Shown in pieces: positions 8,697 to 18,354 of a stretch of DNA of 64,000 bases. The first letter of the stretch is position 1, and each line of letters opens with the position of its first letter. The notes under the pieces are model-generated. The model did not search any database. It saw only the letters and a list, made by a program, of their open reading frames with translations, and was not told the origin of the DNA. The DNA is from CBDIHP01 sp965279195 (lineage in GTDB: Bacteria; Planctomycetota; Planctomycetia; Isosphaerales; Isosphaeraceae): NCBI GenBank assembly GCA_965279195.1, contig CBDIHP010000025.1, positions 59,667 through 123,666 of the forward strand. Reading direction: 5' to 3'. The position numbers and the translations under genes were made by a program.

Positions 8697-11468
8697 ATGT
8701 CCATGGACACCCTGCGCGGGGTCATGACCCGACGACCGGTTTGGGTGGTCGGGATCTGGTTCCTGGCGGCGGCCGTGGTGGGACTGACGGCACCCGACCT
8801 GACCCGGCTCGCCGCCGAAGGCCAGGCGAAGCTCATCAATCAGGACGCCGAGAGCGTGATCGGCGGCCTCCTGGTCCAGAAGGCCTGGCCCGAGCAGACG
8901 TTCGCGTCGCTGGCCGTGCTGGTGCTCGAACGCGACGGCGGCCTGACCCCGGCCGACCGCGAATACGCGAGCGCCCTCGCCTCCCGGATCGACTCGGCGA
9001 CGCTCAAGCCGGCCGACATCCTCCGGGTCATGGGCCCGCACTCGATCCCGGCGATCGCCGAACGCCTGGTGAGCAAGGACAGGACGACCCAGCTCCTCGC
9101 CGTCCCGATGAGCTCCGCGTGCGTGGCCCCCTCGGTCGCCCAGGCGGTGTCGTGGCTGGAGGCGAAGACGTCCGAGCCCGGCCTGGCCGCTCCCGCCGGG
9201 CTGAACGTCCGCTGGACCGGCGACGCCGTCATCGGCCGCGACTACATGGCCGACGTCCAGACCTCCCTCGACCGGGCCGCACTGGCCACGGTGGTCCTGC
9301 TCATGGGCGTCCTGCTGGTCGTCTACAGGTCACTCTGGCTCGCCCTGATCCCGCTGGGGACGATCGGCGTGAGCCTGGTGATCTCGCGCGGCCTGCTCGC
9401 CTGGCTGGCGAAGGCCGGCTGGGAGATCTCGCCGCTGGTGGAACTGTTCCTGATCGCCCTGCTCTTCGGGTCGGGGACCGACTTCTGCCTCTTTATCTCC
9501 TGGCGATTCGCCGAGCACTGGAACCCCAAGAACCCCGGCTTCGCGATGCGGGTGACGCTCAAGCGAGCGTCGGTTGCCCTTCTCACGAGCGCGTCCACGG
9601 TCATCATCGGGCTGTCCCTGATGGGCACGACCCGGTTCAAGCTGTTCTCGACCACCGGCCCGAGCGTCGCGCTCGGCCTGGTCCTGACCGTGCTCGCGAC
9701 CCTCTCGCTCACCCCGGCCCTGCTCGTCCTGCTGGCGAAGCACGGCCCGTCGGCGTTCCGCGGGATGACCCGGCCGTCGTCGGGCTTCTGGGACCGCGTC
9801 GCCCACTGGGCCCTGGCCCACCCGACCTGGAGCTGGTCGATCACGGTCGCCCTGATGCTCCCGCTCGCCTGGTTGGGGACCCGGACCCACTTCTTGAACG
9901 ACATCATCTCCGAGATGCCGTCGAAGACCGCCTCGGTCCGGAACCTCCGACTGGTGGCCGAGAAGTTCGGGGCCGGCCAGGTCGCGCCCTTGACCGTCGT
10001 GCTCGAATCCGACAAGGACCTCCGCTCGTCCCAGGGCCTGGCCCTGATCGACGACGTGAGCCGGATGCTCGGCCGCCAGCGCAGGCTGGCCGAGGTCCGC
10101 TCGGCGACCCAGCCGCTCGGCAGCACGGCCCCGCTCGAACCGGCGCGGCTGGCCTCGCGACTGGGCGTGGTGAATGACGGGCTCAAGCGGATCACGGCGG
10201 GCAACTCGGAACTCCGCGACCGGCTGGCCGACGGCCTCTCGAAGCTCAAGGCCGCGCGCTGGGTCGAGCGGGTCACCGGGCTCAAGATCGTCCCCGGCCA
10301 GGGGCCGTCCCAGGCCGAGTCGAAGGCCGCGCGGGAGTCGTTGGCCTCCGGCTTCAAGTCGGCCGCCGGTGCCCTGTTCGGCGCGGGGGCGACCTCGGTC
10401 GTCAACCTGCCCGATCTGGCGAAATCCGGCGCGCCGAGCACGGTCGTCTCGACCCCGGTCGGGTCCGAACCGCCGAAGCCCGGGGCGTCCGACGCCCAGA
10501 TGGTGAGCCAGCTCGCCGAGGCGGTCAGCGGCGCCAGCCAGCTCGCCGACGGCGCGGGCCGGGCCGAGAAGGAAGTGACCTCGATCCTCGCCGACCCCGT
10601 CGGACGCCGCGCGCTCGACCGCCTGCTCATCACGCCCGAGACGGTTAAGGAAAATCCCGAGCTGCTCCAGAGCTTCGACGCCTACATCACGCCCGACGGC
10701 AGATATGCCCGGATCGACATCAGCCAGGACCTGGCGATGTTCTCCGAGCCCGCCCTGAACCAGGTCGAGACCCTCCGGCGCCGGCTCAAGGACTACCTCG
10801 ACGAGGAGGAGACCTTCCGGGTCAAGGCCTACCTCTCCGGCCCGAACGCCGGCGCGGCCGACCTCCGCAGCCTCACCGAGTCCGACCAGTTGCAGAGCTG
10901 GTTCCTGGTCCCGGCCGGGGTGTTCCTGGTGCTGCTCGTCGCCCTCCGCAACCCGCTCGCTTGCATCAACCTCGTGGCGACGATGGTGCTGACGTACCTC
11001 TTCGCCCTGGGGGCGACGCACCTGGTGTTCGTCCAGATGCTGGGCGCGGGGGGGCTCGACTGGAAGGTGCCTTACTTCCTGTTCGTCCTGCTGGTGGCCG
11101 TCGGGGTCGACTACAACGTCTTCCTGATGGCCAGGCTGCAGGAAGAATCGGGCGCGACGGGCTTGAAGGAAGGGATCACCCGCGCAGTGGCCTCGACCGG
11201 CGGCCTGATCACCTCGGCCGCGGCGATCACGGCGGTGAGCTTCGCCTCGTTCCTGTTCAGCCCCTTGCACTCGCTCCAGCAGCTCGGGTTCGCGTTGGTG
11301 GTCGGCATCACGGTCGACGCCACGCTCGTCCGGCCCTTGCTGGTGCCCTGCGGCCACTGGCTGCTGTACCGCCGGGCCGAGATGGCCCGCCTGAAGTCGC
11401 TGGCCGCCGGCTCATTGGCCGACTACCCCGCCCTGGACGGCTACCGCGAGCCGGCGCTCTGCGATTGA
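8697..11468 (+). CDS. MMPL-family (RND superfamily) transporter
   Basis: A 923-aa inner-membrane protein with the two-fold RND layout. Membrane segment 1 is near residues 15-35, followed by a ~130-residue extracytoplasmic loop, then five or so spans at ~190-370. A second large loop (~400-730) and a final block of spans (~735-905) follow. Charged residues in membrane helices (FGSGTDFCLF and VGVDYNVFLMAR) match the proton-relay Asp positions of MMPL/hopanoid-type transporters. The cargo is likely lipid or another hydrophobic molecule (family knowledge). The start at 8697 is chosen because GGAG lies ahead of it and the first membrane helix follows directly. Confidence 0.88.
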   Translation: MSMDTLRGVMTRRPVWVVGIWFLAAAVVGLTAPDLTRLAAEGQAKLINQDAESVIGGLLVQKAWPEQTFASLAVLVLERDGGLTPADREYASALASRIDSATLKPADILRVMGPHSIPAIAERLVSKDRTTQLLAVPMSSACVAPSVAQAVSWLEAKTSEPGLAAPAGLNVRWTGDAVIGRDYMADVQTSLDRAALATVVLLMGVLLVVYRSLWLALIPLGTIGVSLVISRGLLAWLAKAGWEISPLVELFLIALLFGSGTDFCLFISWRFAEHWNPKNPGFAMRVTLKRASVALLTSASTVIIGLSLMGTTRFKLFSTTGPSVALGLVLTVLATLSLTPALLVLLAKHGPSAFRGMTRPSSGFWDRVAHWALAHPTWSWSITVALMLPLAWLGTRTHFLNDIISEMPSKTASVRNLRLVAEKFGAGQVAPLTVVLESDKDLRSSQGLALIDDVSRMLGRQRRLAEVRSATQPLGSTAPLEPARLASRLGVVNDGLKRITAGNSELRDRLADGLSKLKAARWVERVTGLKIVPGQGPSQAESKAARESLASGFKSAAGALFGAGATSVVNLPDLAKSGAPSTVVSTPVGSEPPKPGASDAQMVSQLAEAVSGASQLADGAGRAEKEVTSILADPVGRRALDRLLITPETVKENPELLQSFDAYITPDGRYARIDISQDLAMFSEPALNQVETLRRRLKDYLDEEETFRVKAYLSGPNAGAADLRSLTESDQLQSWFLVPAGVFLVLLVALRNPLACINLVATMVLTYLFALGATHLVFVQMLGAGGLDWKVPYFLFVLLVAVGVDYNVFLMARLQEESGATGLKEGITRAVASTGGLITSAAAITAVSFASFLFSPLHSLQQLGFALVVGITVDATLVRPLLVPCGHWLLYRRAEMARLKSLAAGSLADYPALDGYREPALCD

Positions 11469-11479
11469 TCCACAAACAA

Positions 11480-11509
11480 GCCGGGCCCGATCCACGGATC
11501 GAGCCCGGC
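11480..11509. terminator. Hairpin terminator between convergent genes
   Basis: A 7-bp GC stem (gccgggc/gcccggc) extends inward with cgat/atcg. It lies 11 bp after the MMPL stop and serves the convergent gene as well. No T-tract is present. Confidence 0.6.
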
Positions 11510-11573
11510 CCGGATCGGATTCCACAGTCGCGCGTCCACCTGTTCGGAGCCGCCCCGGCGACGCATCGGAAGA

Positions 11574-12098
11574 TTAGCGCTTGGTGGTCGTCCCGGTGTC
11601 GCGGGCGGCGAGGGACTGGGAGCTGAGGTAGCAGGCGAGGAAGAGGGGCGACTCGGGCTCGCCGTCGGCGACGGGATGGAGCCGCAGGCCGCGCTGGACG
11701 GTCTTGTCGGCCTTGCCCGGCTCCTTGATCGTGATCGAGAACGCGCAGTCGCGGTCGGCGCCCCGGCTCTCGACAATGAATGCAGGGACGTCGATACGTC
11801 CGGGATACTTCACCTTTCGGGTGATCGTCTCGAACTTGCAGCCGGGGTGGCCCGGCTTGACGACCACGGTCGCCTCCTCGTCGCCGAGGCCGGCGATCTG
11901 GATCTGGAGCCGGACCTGCCGCTTGAGGCCGGCCTTCCTGCCGGACGCGGCGTCGGCGGTCCGGGACTCCGTGGTGGTCGTGACCTGCGGGGCCTGCGTC
12001 GGGGCGGGGTTCGAAGCGGGCCCCTGACCGGTGACGGTCATCGTGTAGCCCAGGCCCGCGGCGAGCGTCAAAGCGGCCATCCATGACCGTCCTTGCAT
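11574..12098 (-). CDS. Small secreted protein of unknown function
   Basis: I do not recognise a family. The 174-aa product starts with a clear signal peptide (MQGRSWMAALTLAAGLGYTM...). A Thr/Pro-rich linker follows, then a beta-rich region with two cysteines (PGCKFET and RDCAFSI) that could form a disulfide, and a Thr-rich tail. AAAGGAG lies 9 bases before the ATG at 12098, so translation should be strong. The fold may be an Ig-like or carboxypeptidase-regulatory-like sandwich (inference). It is separate from the efflux operon upstream. Confidence 0.65.
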   Translation of the reverse strand: MQGRSWMAALTLAAGLGYTMTVTGQGPASNPAPTQAPQVTTTTESRTADAASGRKAGLKRQVRLQIQIAGLGDEEATVVVKPGHPGCKFETITRKVKYPGRIDVPAFIVESRGADRDCAFSITIKEPGKADKTVQRGLRLHPVADGEPESPLFLACYLSSQSLAARDTGTTTKR

Positions 12099-12415
12099 GA
12101 AGACTCACTCCTTTGAGTTGTCGTGGCGAACCGGGTCGGGGGAGGGATTCCGGGCAGGACGCGAAGGGCCCCCGACGCGCCTGGGGTGGCGTCGGCGGCG
12201 AGGCGGCGTCCGGCCCGCGAGGAGACCGGGTTCAGTCGGGTCGGCCCATCCTTGGTGCGGAGCCCGGCTCAAGGTGCGTCGCGGGAGTGATTCTGGGTCG
12301 TCCCCGTGCGGTGGATGCACCGCTCTCGGACGATCGCCCCGGCGAACTTGAGGGAAAGTAGCATCCGTCCCGGAACTGGGCAACCCCAGGTTCCGGGCCG
12401 GACGCCGGGGGATGC
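12099..12415. other. 317-bp intergenic region
   Basis: It holds the ribosome binding site of the small secreted gene and the terminator hairpin of the efflux operon (12369-12397). Nothing else is recognised. Confidence 0.5.
12369..12397 (-). terminator. Terminator of the tetR-adaptor-RND operon
   Basis: Arms cccggaac/gttccggg plus tggg/ccca, with one bulged G, lie 19 bp past the RND pump stop codon. Confidence 0.6.
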
Positions 12416-15400
12416 TCAGACCGACGCCTCCTGCGGCTGCCGCTCGACCGCGTGCGGCCGGTGCGCGGAGTGGTCCACGGAGAACCGGATGCCGATGCGT
12501 CGGGTGAAGGCCACCCACTGGTCGAGCAGCAGGTAGAACACCGGCGTGACGAGCAGGGCCAGGAGCAGCGAGAGCATCTGGCCGCCGATGATGACCTTGG
12601 CCATGCTCGCCCGCGCGGCGGCCCCCGGCCCCTGCCCCAGCGCGATGGGGACCATCGCCGCCACGAGCATGACCGTGGTCATGAGGATCGGCCGGAGCCG
12701 CGTGTGGTTGGCCTCGACGATCGCCTCCAGCCTGGGCACACCCCGGGCCCGGACCTGATTCGTCGCATCGACCTGGAGGATGCCGTTCTTCTTCACGATC
12801 CCGACCAGCATGAACAGGCCAAACATCGCGTAGAGGTCCATCGGCGACCGGAACAGAACCAGCGACAGCAGCCCGAACGGGACGGTCACCGGCAGGGCCA
12901 TGAGGATCGACACCGGCTGCGTCCAGCTCTCGAACTGGGCGGCAATGATCAAGTACATGAACAAAATCGAGAGACCGAATGCGATGAGGAAGTACTTGCC
13001 CGTCTCCCCCATCGTCTTCGCCTGGCCGGTGAACTCGTAGTGGTACTGCGGGGGCAGGTTCATGTCTTCGAGGATCTTCGTCGCCCGGTTGACCGCCTCG
13101 CCCAGCGGGACGGTGTCGGGGTTGCCGAGCACGGTCACGATCCGCTCGCGGCCGTACCGCTCGATCTCGGTCGGCCCGTTGGCCTCGTCGAGCTTGGCCA
13201 GCGACGACAGCTTGACCAGCCCCGCCCGGGGCGACGGCAGCGTGATCTGGTAGATCGACTGCTGCGAGGCCCGGTCGGGCTGCTGGGCGCGGAGCCAGAC
13301 GTCGTACTGCTGGTCCTTGTCCTTGAACCGGGTGATCGGCATGCCGCCGACCAGGACCCGGAGCGTGTCCGAGATCGTCCCGATCGGGATGCCCAGGTCG
13401 CTGGCGGCCTCGCGGTCGATCGCGACGCGCAGCTCGGGCTTGCGGAGCGACAGGGTCGTGTCGAGGTCGGTCACGCCGCCGGCGTCCTTGAGCTTGTCGC
13501 GGAGGACCGTGGCGTACTGGGTCAGCTTCTCCAGGTCCGGCCCGGCGAGGTTGACCTGGAAGGTCTGCGGCCGGCGGCCCCCCTGGAAGGCCGACACGTC
13601 GTTCACGCTGGCCCGGAGGTCGGCGTAGTTCGACAGGACCTGGCGCGCCTCCTGCTGGATCAGGAACTGGGTGTAGTCGCGGTCCTCCAGCTCGGTCATG
13701 CGAACATAGATCGATCCACGCGTCACATCCCCCTGCCCCTTGACCGAGCGGCCGTTGAGCTCGCCGATGGTGGTGAAGAGGTGCTCGGTCCCCCGCAGGG
13801 CGCGGAGGCGGTGCTCCAGCTCGGTCATCACCTTGTCGGTCCGCTCCATGGTGAAGCCCTCCGGGGTGATGACGACGACTTCATATTCGGACTGGTCGTC
13901 GCGGGGGATCAGGGTCACGCCCATGATGCCGGCGATGGGGACCGTGCTAAAGATGACGCCGATCGTGACGAGCACGACCAGCCACTTCCAGCGCAGGGCC
14001 TTGCGGAGGAACCAGCCGTAGCCGACATCCACGAGTCGATAGATGAACCCCGACTTGCTCTTGGCGTGCCCGGCCTCGCCCGGCTCGAGCTTGAGGAAAC
14101 GCGAGCAGAGCATCGGCGTGAGGGTGAACGAGACGAACAGCGACATCAGGATCGCGAACGCGACCGTCAGCCCGAAGCTGGAGAAGAACCGCCCGACGAT
14201 CCCGCCCATGAAGGCGATCGGCACGAAGATCACGACGAGCGAGAGGCTGGTCGCCAGCACCGGCAGCGCGATCTCCCGCGTGCCGAGGCTCGACGCCGCC
14301 ATCGCGTCCATCCCCTCCTCTTCCATGTGCCGGAAGATGTTCTCATGAACGACCACCGCGTCGTCGATGACGATGCCGATGGCGAGGATCAGACCGAGCA
14401 TCGTGATATTATTGAGCGTAAACCCCATGTACTTCATGAAGAGGAACGTGGGGATGATCGAGGTCGGGATCGCCAGGGTCGCGATCACGGTCGTCCGCCA
14501 GTCGCGGATGAACAGGAGGATCGTGCCCGAGACCAGCACGGCCGCGAGCAGGAGGTGGAACTTGACCTCCTCGATCGACCGCTCGATGAACCGCGACTGG
14601 TCCTTGATCAGGACCGTCTGGATGTCCTGCGGGAGGGCCTTCCTGACGTCGTCCAGCCGCTTCTTGATGTCGTGGACGACCTTGACCGTGTTCGTGCCCG
14701 CCTGCTTCTGGACGACCAGGCTGATGGCCCCGTAGCTGTCGAGGCGGGCCGACGTGCGGGGTTCTTCATACGAATCCTCGGCCCGGCCGATGTCCTTGAT
14801 CCGGATCGGGAAGCCGTTGACGTTCGTGATGATGAGGTCGTTATATTCTTCCGCGGTGTCGAGCCGCCCGAGGGTGCGGAGCACGAGTTCCCGGGCCCCC
14901 TGGTCGACACGCCCGCCGGGCTGTTCCATGCTCTGGCGGCCGATGGCGGTGCGGACGTCCTCGATCGAGAGGCTGTAGGCCGCGAGCTTGTCGGTCTCGA
15001 CCGTGACGTTGATCGCCCGGGTCCGGCCGCCGACGAGGCTGATGGCGCCGACGCCGTCGACCGTCTCGAGCTTCTCCTTGATGTCCCGCCGCGCGATCTC
15101 GGTGACCTCGCGGAGGTCCCGCCGCCCGGAGACGGCGATTGTCATCACGGGCATGCCGGAGGTCTCGAACTTGTCGACGATCGGGGCCTCGGTGCCCTTC
15201 GGCAGGGTCGACATGATCGAGTTGACCTTGTCGCGGACCTCCTGCGTGCCCACATCGCCATTCTTGGATAGGACGAACTGGACGGTCACCGCCGAGACGC
15301 CCTCGGTCGTCGTGGAACGGAGTTCCTCGATGCCGGAGACGGTGTTGATGATGTCCTCGATCGGCTTCGTGACCGTCGTCTCCATCTCCTCGACGCCCGA

Positions 15401-15559
15401 TCCGTTGAGGACGGTCGTGACGGTGCAGACGGGGAAGTCGACGTCGGGGAACAGGTCGACGCCGAGGTCGCCGTAGGCCACGATCCCCAGCACCACGGGG
15501 AGCGCGACGAGCACCCAGGTGAAGACCGGGCGTTTGATGCAGATGTCCGAAATACTCAT
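12416..15559 (-). CDS. RND multidrug efflux pump, inner-membrane permease (HAE1/AcrB-like)
   Basis: A 1047-aa permease beginning MSISDICIKRPVFTW, the usual RND N-terminus. Membrane helix 4 carries the proton-relay pair in GIVIDDAVVVHENI (near residue 405). The paired large periplasmic loops and the second membrane block (MLVGIVKKNGILQVDATN near 930) are complete. It uses the proton gradient to expel drugs or other small molecules together with the adaptor encoded just upstream. No outer-membrane TolC-like gene is present here, so the channel must come from elsewhere. ATG 15559 is preferred to the longer reading frame, which adds 41 non-homologous residues. Confidence 0.95.
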   Translation of the reverse strand: MSISDICIKRPVFTWVLVALPVVLGIVAYGDLGVDLFPDVDFPVCTVTTVLNGSGVEEMETTVTKPIEDIINTVSGIEELRSTTTEGVSAVTVQFVLSKNGDVGTQEVRDKVNSIMSTLPKGTEAPIVDKFETSGMPVMTIAVSGRRDLREVTEIARRDIKEKLETVDGVGAISLVGGRTRAINVTVETDKLAAYSLSIEDVRTAIGRQSMEQPGGRVDQGARELVLRTLGRLDTAEEYNDLIITNVNGFPIRIKDIGRAEDSYEEPRTSARLDSYGAISLVVQKQAGTNTVKVVHDIKKRLDDVRKALPQDIQTVLIKDQSRFIERSIEEVKFHLLLAAVLVSGTILLFIRDWRTTVIATLAIPTSIIPTFLFMKYMGFTLNNITMLGLILAIGIVIDDAVVVHENIFRHMEEEGMDAMAASSLGTREIALPVLATSLSLVVIFVPIAFMGGIVGRFFSSFGLTVAFAILMSLFVSFTLTPMLCSRFLKLEPGEAGHAKSKSGFIYRLVDVGYGWFLRKALRWKWLVVLVTIGVIFSTVPIAGIMGVTLIPRDDQSEYEVVVITPEGFTMERTDKVMTELEHRLRALRGTEHLFTTIGELNGRSVKGQGDVTRGSIYVRMTELEDRDYTQFLIQQEARQVLSNYADLRASVNDVSAFQGGRRPQTFQVNLAGPDLEKLTQYATVLRDKLKDAGGVTDLDTTLSLRKPELRVAIDREAASDLGIPIGTISDTLRVLVGGMPITRFKDKDQQYDVWLRAQQPDRASQQSIYQITLPSPRAGLVKLSSLAKLDEANGPTEIERYGRERIVTVLGNPDTVPLGEAVNRATKILEDMNLPPQYHYEFTGQAKTMGETGKYFLIAFGLSILFMYLIIAAQFESWTQPVSILMALPVTVPFGLLSLVLFRSPMDLYAMFGLFMLVGIVKKNGILQVDATNQVRARGVPRLEAIVEANHTRLRPILMTTVMLVAAMVPIALGQGPGAAARASMAKVIIGGQMLSLLLALLVTPVFYLLLDQWVAFTRRIGIRFSVDHSAHRPHAVERQPQEASV

Positions 15560-15604
15560 GCGCGTCGGGACTCTCGTGCCCGTGGGGATGAGATGGGGGA
15601 AGTG

Positions 15605-15712
15605 AGGAAATAGATGAGTAATGCGGAATGCGGAACGAGTAATGATGGTAGGGAACCCTCGATCGAACGGGGCCGTCGTCACCCATCACCCATTCACTAT
15701 CACCCATTCTTT
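15605..15712. repeat. Short-period simple repeats between adaptor and pump genes
   Basis: The stretch contains repeated GAGTAATG and GCGGAATGCGGAA units, then three CACCCATT/CACCCATC units near 15680-15710. It is unlike the surrounding GC-rich code and looks like a slippage-prone spacer inside the operon. Confidence 0.5.
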
Positions 15713-15713
15713 G

Positions 15714-17051
15714 TCAGTGTGCCGGGGCGGCGGCCTTCGGCTCGCCGGCGGGCTTGGGGGCGGACTTCTCGGGCTCGGCCGAGGGGGGCGTGGTGATCTC
15801 GATGGCCCGGGTGTCGTCGGGGAGCTGGGTCTTGCCGTCGACGACCACGCGGGCGGCCTCGGGCAGGCCGCCGATGACCTCGACCCAGCCGTTGCCCTCG
15901 ATGCCGGTCGAGACCTTCACCGCGCGGGAGGTCTTGCCATCCTCGGTGATGAAGACCTTGACGACGCCCGAGTTCCGCTCGATCGCCTCGCGGGGGACGG
16001 TCAGGGCCTCGGCGTTGAGCTTGGTGACGATGGCGGCCTTGGCGAACCCGCCGGGGCGGAGCCGGAAGTCGTCGTTGGGGACGGCGGCCTCGACCTGGAA
16101 CGTCCGGCTCGTGGCGTCGACCGACGGGTTGATGCGGGCGACCTTGCCCTGGAACGTCTCTTTCGGATACGAGGCGATCTGGATCCGGACATCCTGGCCG
16201 AGCTGGACGTCCGAGGCGAACCGCTCGGGGACGTTCATCCAGAGCCGCAGGGGGTTCTCGATGACCAGCTCGGCGATGGCGTCGCCCTCGCGGATCATCT
16301 GCCCCTCGGCGACCTGCCGCTTGGACATCGCATAGACGACCGGCGCCTTGATTTGCTTGGGGATATTCGTCGGGGTCGGGGCGTGGATCTCCATGTCGAT
16401 CCGGGCCTGCTTGGCGACGTCGAGGGTGACCTTGCTGGCCAGGGCGTTGGCCAGGGTCGAGCGGGCGGCCAGGACCGCGGTCTCGTAGGCGGCCTCGGAG
16501 GACTTCTCGTCGTTCTCGGCGTTCTGATAGTCCTGCTGGGTGCCGGCCCCCTTCTGCACCAGCTTGCGCTCGCGTTCGAGGTTGGTCTTGGCCCGCTCGA
16601 GCGCGACCTCGGCCTGGACGACGGACGGGACCTTGGTCACGTCGAAGGTGCCGGCGGGCATGTCCTTGAGGCCGAGCTTGGCCAGCTCGGACTGGAGGCG
16701 TCGCTCGGCCTGGTTCACGGCGAGGTCGGCGTCGATGGTCTCCAGCTCGACGAGGCGTTCGCCGGGCTTGATGCGGTCGCCCATGTCGTGGTGGACGCGG
16801 GCGACGCGGCCCATCTTCTTGGTGCCGATGGTGACGTCCTCCCAGCCGCGCAGGGTGCCGACGACGGGGACGGTCCGCTCGACGGCCCGCCTCTCGATGG
16901 GGGCGACGCGGACGGGGACGGGCTTGAGGACGACGGCCTCCTTCGCGGCGGGCTCGGCCGCCTTGTGGCCGCAGCCGGGAGCCAGGGGGATCAGGATCGA
17001 CAGCGACAGGGCGGCGATCGCCCGCGGGGTGGACAGCCGGCGTCTCATCAT
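15714..17051 (-). CDS. RND efflux periplasmic adaptor (membrane-fusion lipoprotein)
   Basis: A 445-aa HlyD/AcrA-type adaptor. A basic N-terminus leads into a hydrophobic stretch ending LIPLAPGC, a lipobox, so it should be a lipoprotein. A split lipoyl/barrel-sandwich half follows (VGTLRGWEDVTIGTKKMGRV), then a coiled-coil hairpin (~100-215), the second lipoyl half, and a beta-barrel domain (VRIQIASYPKETFQGKVARINP). The tail is Pro/Lys/Ala-rich. It links the RND pump to an outer-membrane channel. ATG 17051 has GAGGA five bases ahead. The alternative TTG at 17063 would overlap the tetR stop. The adaptor lies between tetR and the pump in one leftward operon. Confidence 0.93.
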   Translation of the reverse strand: MMRRRLSTPRAIAALSLSILIPLAPGCGHKAAEPAAKEAVVLKPVPVRVAPIERRAVERTVPVVGTLRGWEDVTIGTKKMGRVARVHHDMGDRIKPGERLVELETIDADLAVNQAERRLQSELAKLGLKDMPAGTFDVTKVPSVVQAEVALERAKTNLERERKLVQKGAGTQQDYQNAENDEKSSEAAYETAVLAARSTLANALASKVTLDVAKQARIDMEIHAPTPTNIPKQIKAPVVYAMSKRQVAEGQMIREGDAIAELVIENPLRLWMNVPERFASDVQLGQDVRIQIASYPKETFQGKVARINPSVDATSRTFQVEAAVPNDDFRLRPGGFAKAAIVTKLNAEALTVPREAIERNSGVVKVFITEDGKTSRAVKVSTGIEGNGWVEVIGGLPEAARVVVDGKTQLPDDTRAIEITTPPSAEPEKSAPKPAGEPKAAAPAH

Positions 17052-17059
17052 GCGATTCC

Positions 17060-17716
17060 TCAAGGCTTCGGCTCCTCGTCGCGACGGGGCGGCCCGAAGC
17101 CGCCGAGCAGGTCGTCGACCAGGCGGCGCGGCAGGTCAGGGCCGAGGTCGCCACCCTTGTAGAGATAATCCATCGTCGATATGGTGATCAGTCCGCGCGT
17201 GGCGCGGAAGACGTCCTGGACGCGATCGGCCGGGATCAGGCCCCGCTCGGCGGCGCGGGCCAGGATCGCCAGGGTCTGCTCGTCGAGCTGGTCGGCCCAG
17301 CCGCAGAGCTCCTCGGCGAGTTCGGAGCCCAGCGGGCCGAAGAACAGGGCGTAGACGAACCGCGAGCGGTCGGGGTCGTCGAGGCAGAACCGGAAGACCT
17401 CCGAGAACAGCCCCTCGACCATCCGCCTCGGCTCGTCGCCGGACGAGGCGATCTCCCGCAGTCGAGACACGAGCTCGCGCATCGGGTTCGTGAGCAGGGC
17501 CTCGGCCAGCTCCTTCTTGCTGCCGAAGTGGTAATAGAGCGCGGGCTTGGTCACCCCCGCCGCCTCGACGATCTCGCGGACCGAGGTGGCGTCGAACCCC
17601 TGCCTCGCGAACAGCTGCGCCGCCGTCCGGGCGATCAGGGCCGCCGTCTCGGCGCCCCCCGTCGGGCCGGACTCTTCCCGCCCCGCCTTCGATCTCGTCG
17701 CCGACGTCCTGCCCAT
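17060..17716 (-). CDS. TetR/AcrR-family transcriptional regulator
   Basis: A 218-aa regulator with a TetR_N helix-turn-helix at ~28-75 (AAQLFARQGFDATSVREIV, then AGVTKPALYYHFGSKKELAEAL). A ligand-binding C-terminal domain with little conservation follows. It is the first gene of the tetR-adaptor-RND operon. A near-perfect 18-bp palindrome lies 20 bp upstream of its start, so self-repression and ligand-relieved control of the pump are the simple model (inference from family behaviour). Confidence 0.93.
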   Translation of the reverse strand: MGRTSATRSKAGREESGPTGGAETAALIARTAAQLFARQGFDATSVREIVEAAGVTKPALYYHFGSKKELAEALLTNPMRELVSRLREIASSGDEPRRMVEGLFSEVFRFCLDDPDRSRFVYALFFGPLGSELAEELCGWADQLDEQTLAILARAAERGLIPADRVQDVFRATRGLITISTMDYLYKGGDLGPDLPRRLVDDLLGGFGPPRRDEEPKP

Positions 17717-17735
17717 CCCACCCCCTTCGGTGCAT

Positions 17736-17753
17736 ATACCGACCGGTAGGTAT
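17736..17753. promoter_or_regulatory. Probable TetR operator
   Basis: ATACCGACCGGTAGGTAT is an 18-bp palindrome with one mismatched pair. It closely resembles operators bound by many TetR/AcrR regulators. It lies 20 bp before the tetR start. Confidence 0.75.
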
Positions 17754-17895
17754 TATGGGCACAGGTCGGGATCCCGGCAAGGCGGGTTTCGGCGGATTGG
17801 GTGGAGTCTGGCGGCGGGGGTGGCCGGAGGGTAGCTTCGTGGCTTTCCCACTCCATCCTGCGGCGATCGCCGGGTCCGTCGAGGAGCCCCACCTG

Positions 17896-18339
17896 ATGAA
17901 CTTCCAGCGCACCATCTCCCCCCAGATCGTCATCGCCGACCAGCCGACCGAGGACGACCTCCGCGACCTCAAGGCCCAGGGCTACGACGCGGTCCTGAAC
18001 CTGCGCAATAACGGCGAGCCCGAGCAGCCCCTGGACACGGTCGCCGAGGGCGAGCTGGTCCGGTCGCTCGGGCTCGATTACCACCACACCGGGATCGGTG
18101 GCGCCCCGCTCAGCCCGGAGCTGATGGCCGCCGCGTCGGACTTCATCCAGTCCCACGACAAGGTGCTGGTCCATTGCCGCAAGGGCGGCCGCGCCGCGGC
18201 CATGGTCCTGATCCAGCAGGCCCGCGCCAACGGCTGGACGCCCGAGGAGGCGTTCGAGAAAGGCCAGGCGATGGGGTTGAGTGTCGACGGCGGCCTGCGG
18301 CTGGTGGTGGATCAGTATCTGCGGATGAATGCCAGTTAA
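17896..18339 (+). CDS. DUF442 / beta-lactamase-hydrolase-like phosphatase
   Basis: A 147-aa protein matching the DUF442 (BLH phosphatase) family: NFQRTISPQIVIADQPTEDDL at the N-terminus, then the Cys-based loop VHCRKGGRAAAM (HC-x4-R, near residue 93). The fold is related to tyrosine phosphatases and rhodaneses. In other bacteria the domain is linked to sulfide handling or biofilm growth; the substrate here is unknown. The longer reading frame from 17755 runs through the tetR promoter and is not likely coding. The start at 17896 gives the family-typical length. Confidence 0.85.
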   Translation: MNFQRTISPQIVIADQPTEDDLRDLKAQGYDAVLNLRNNGEPEQPLDTVAEGELVRSLGLDYHHTGIGGAPLSPELMAAASDFIQSHDKVLVHCRKGGRAAAMVLIQQARANGWTPEEAFEKGQAMGLSVDGGLRLVVDQYLRMNAS

Positions 18340-18354
18340 CTGCCCCGCACCGAC

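Noticed and set aside
12452..15271. 939-aa open frame antisense to the RND pump
   Set aside because: Composition is Arg/Asp/Gly/His-rich without motifs; it mirrors the codon bias of the real pump gene.
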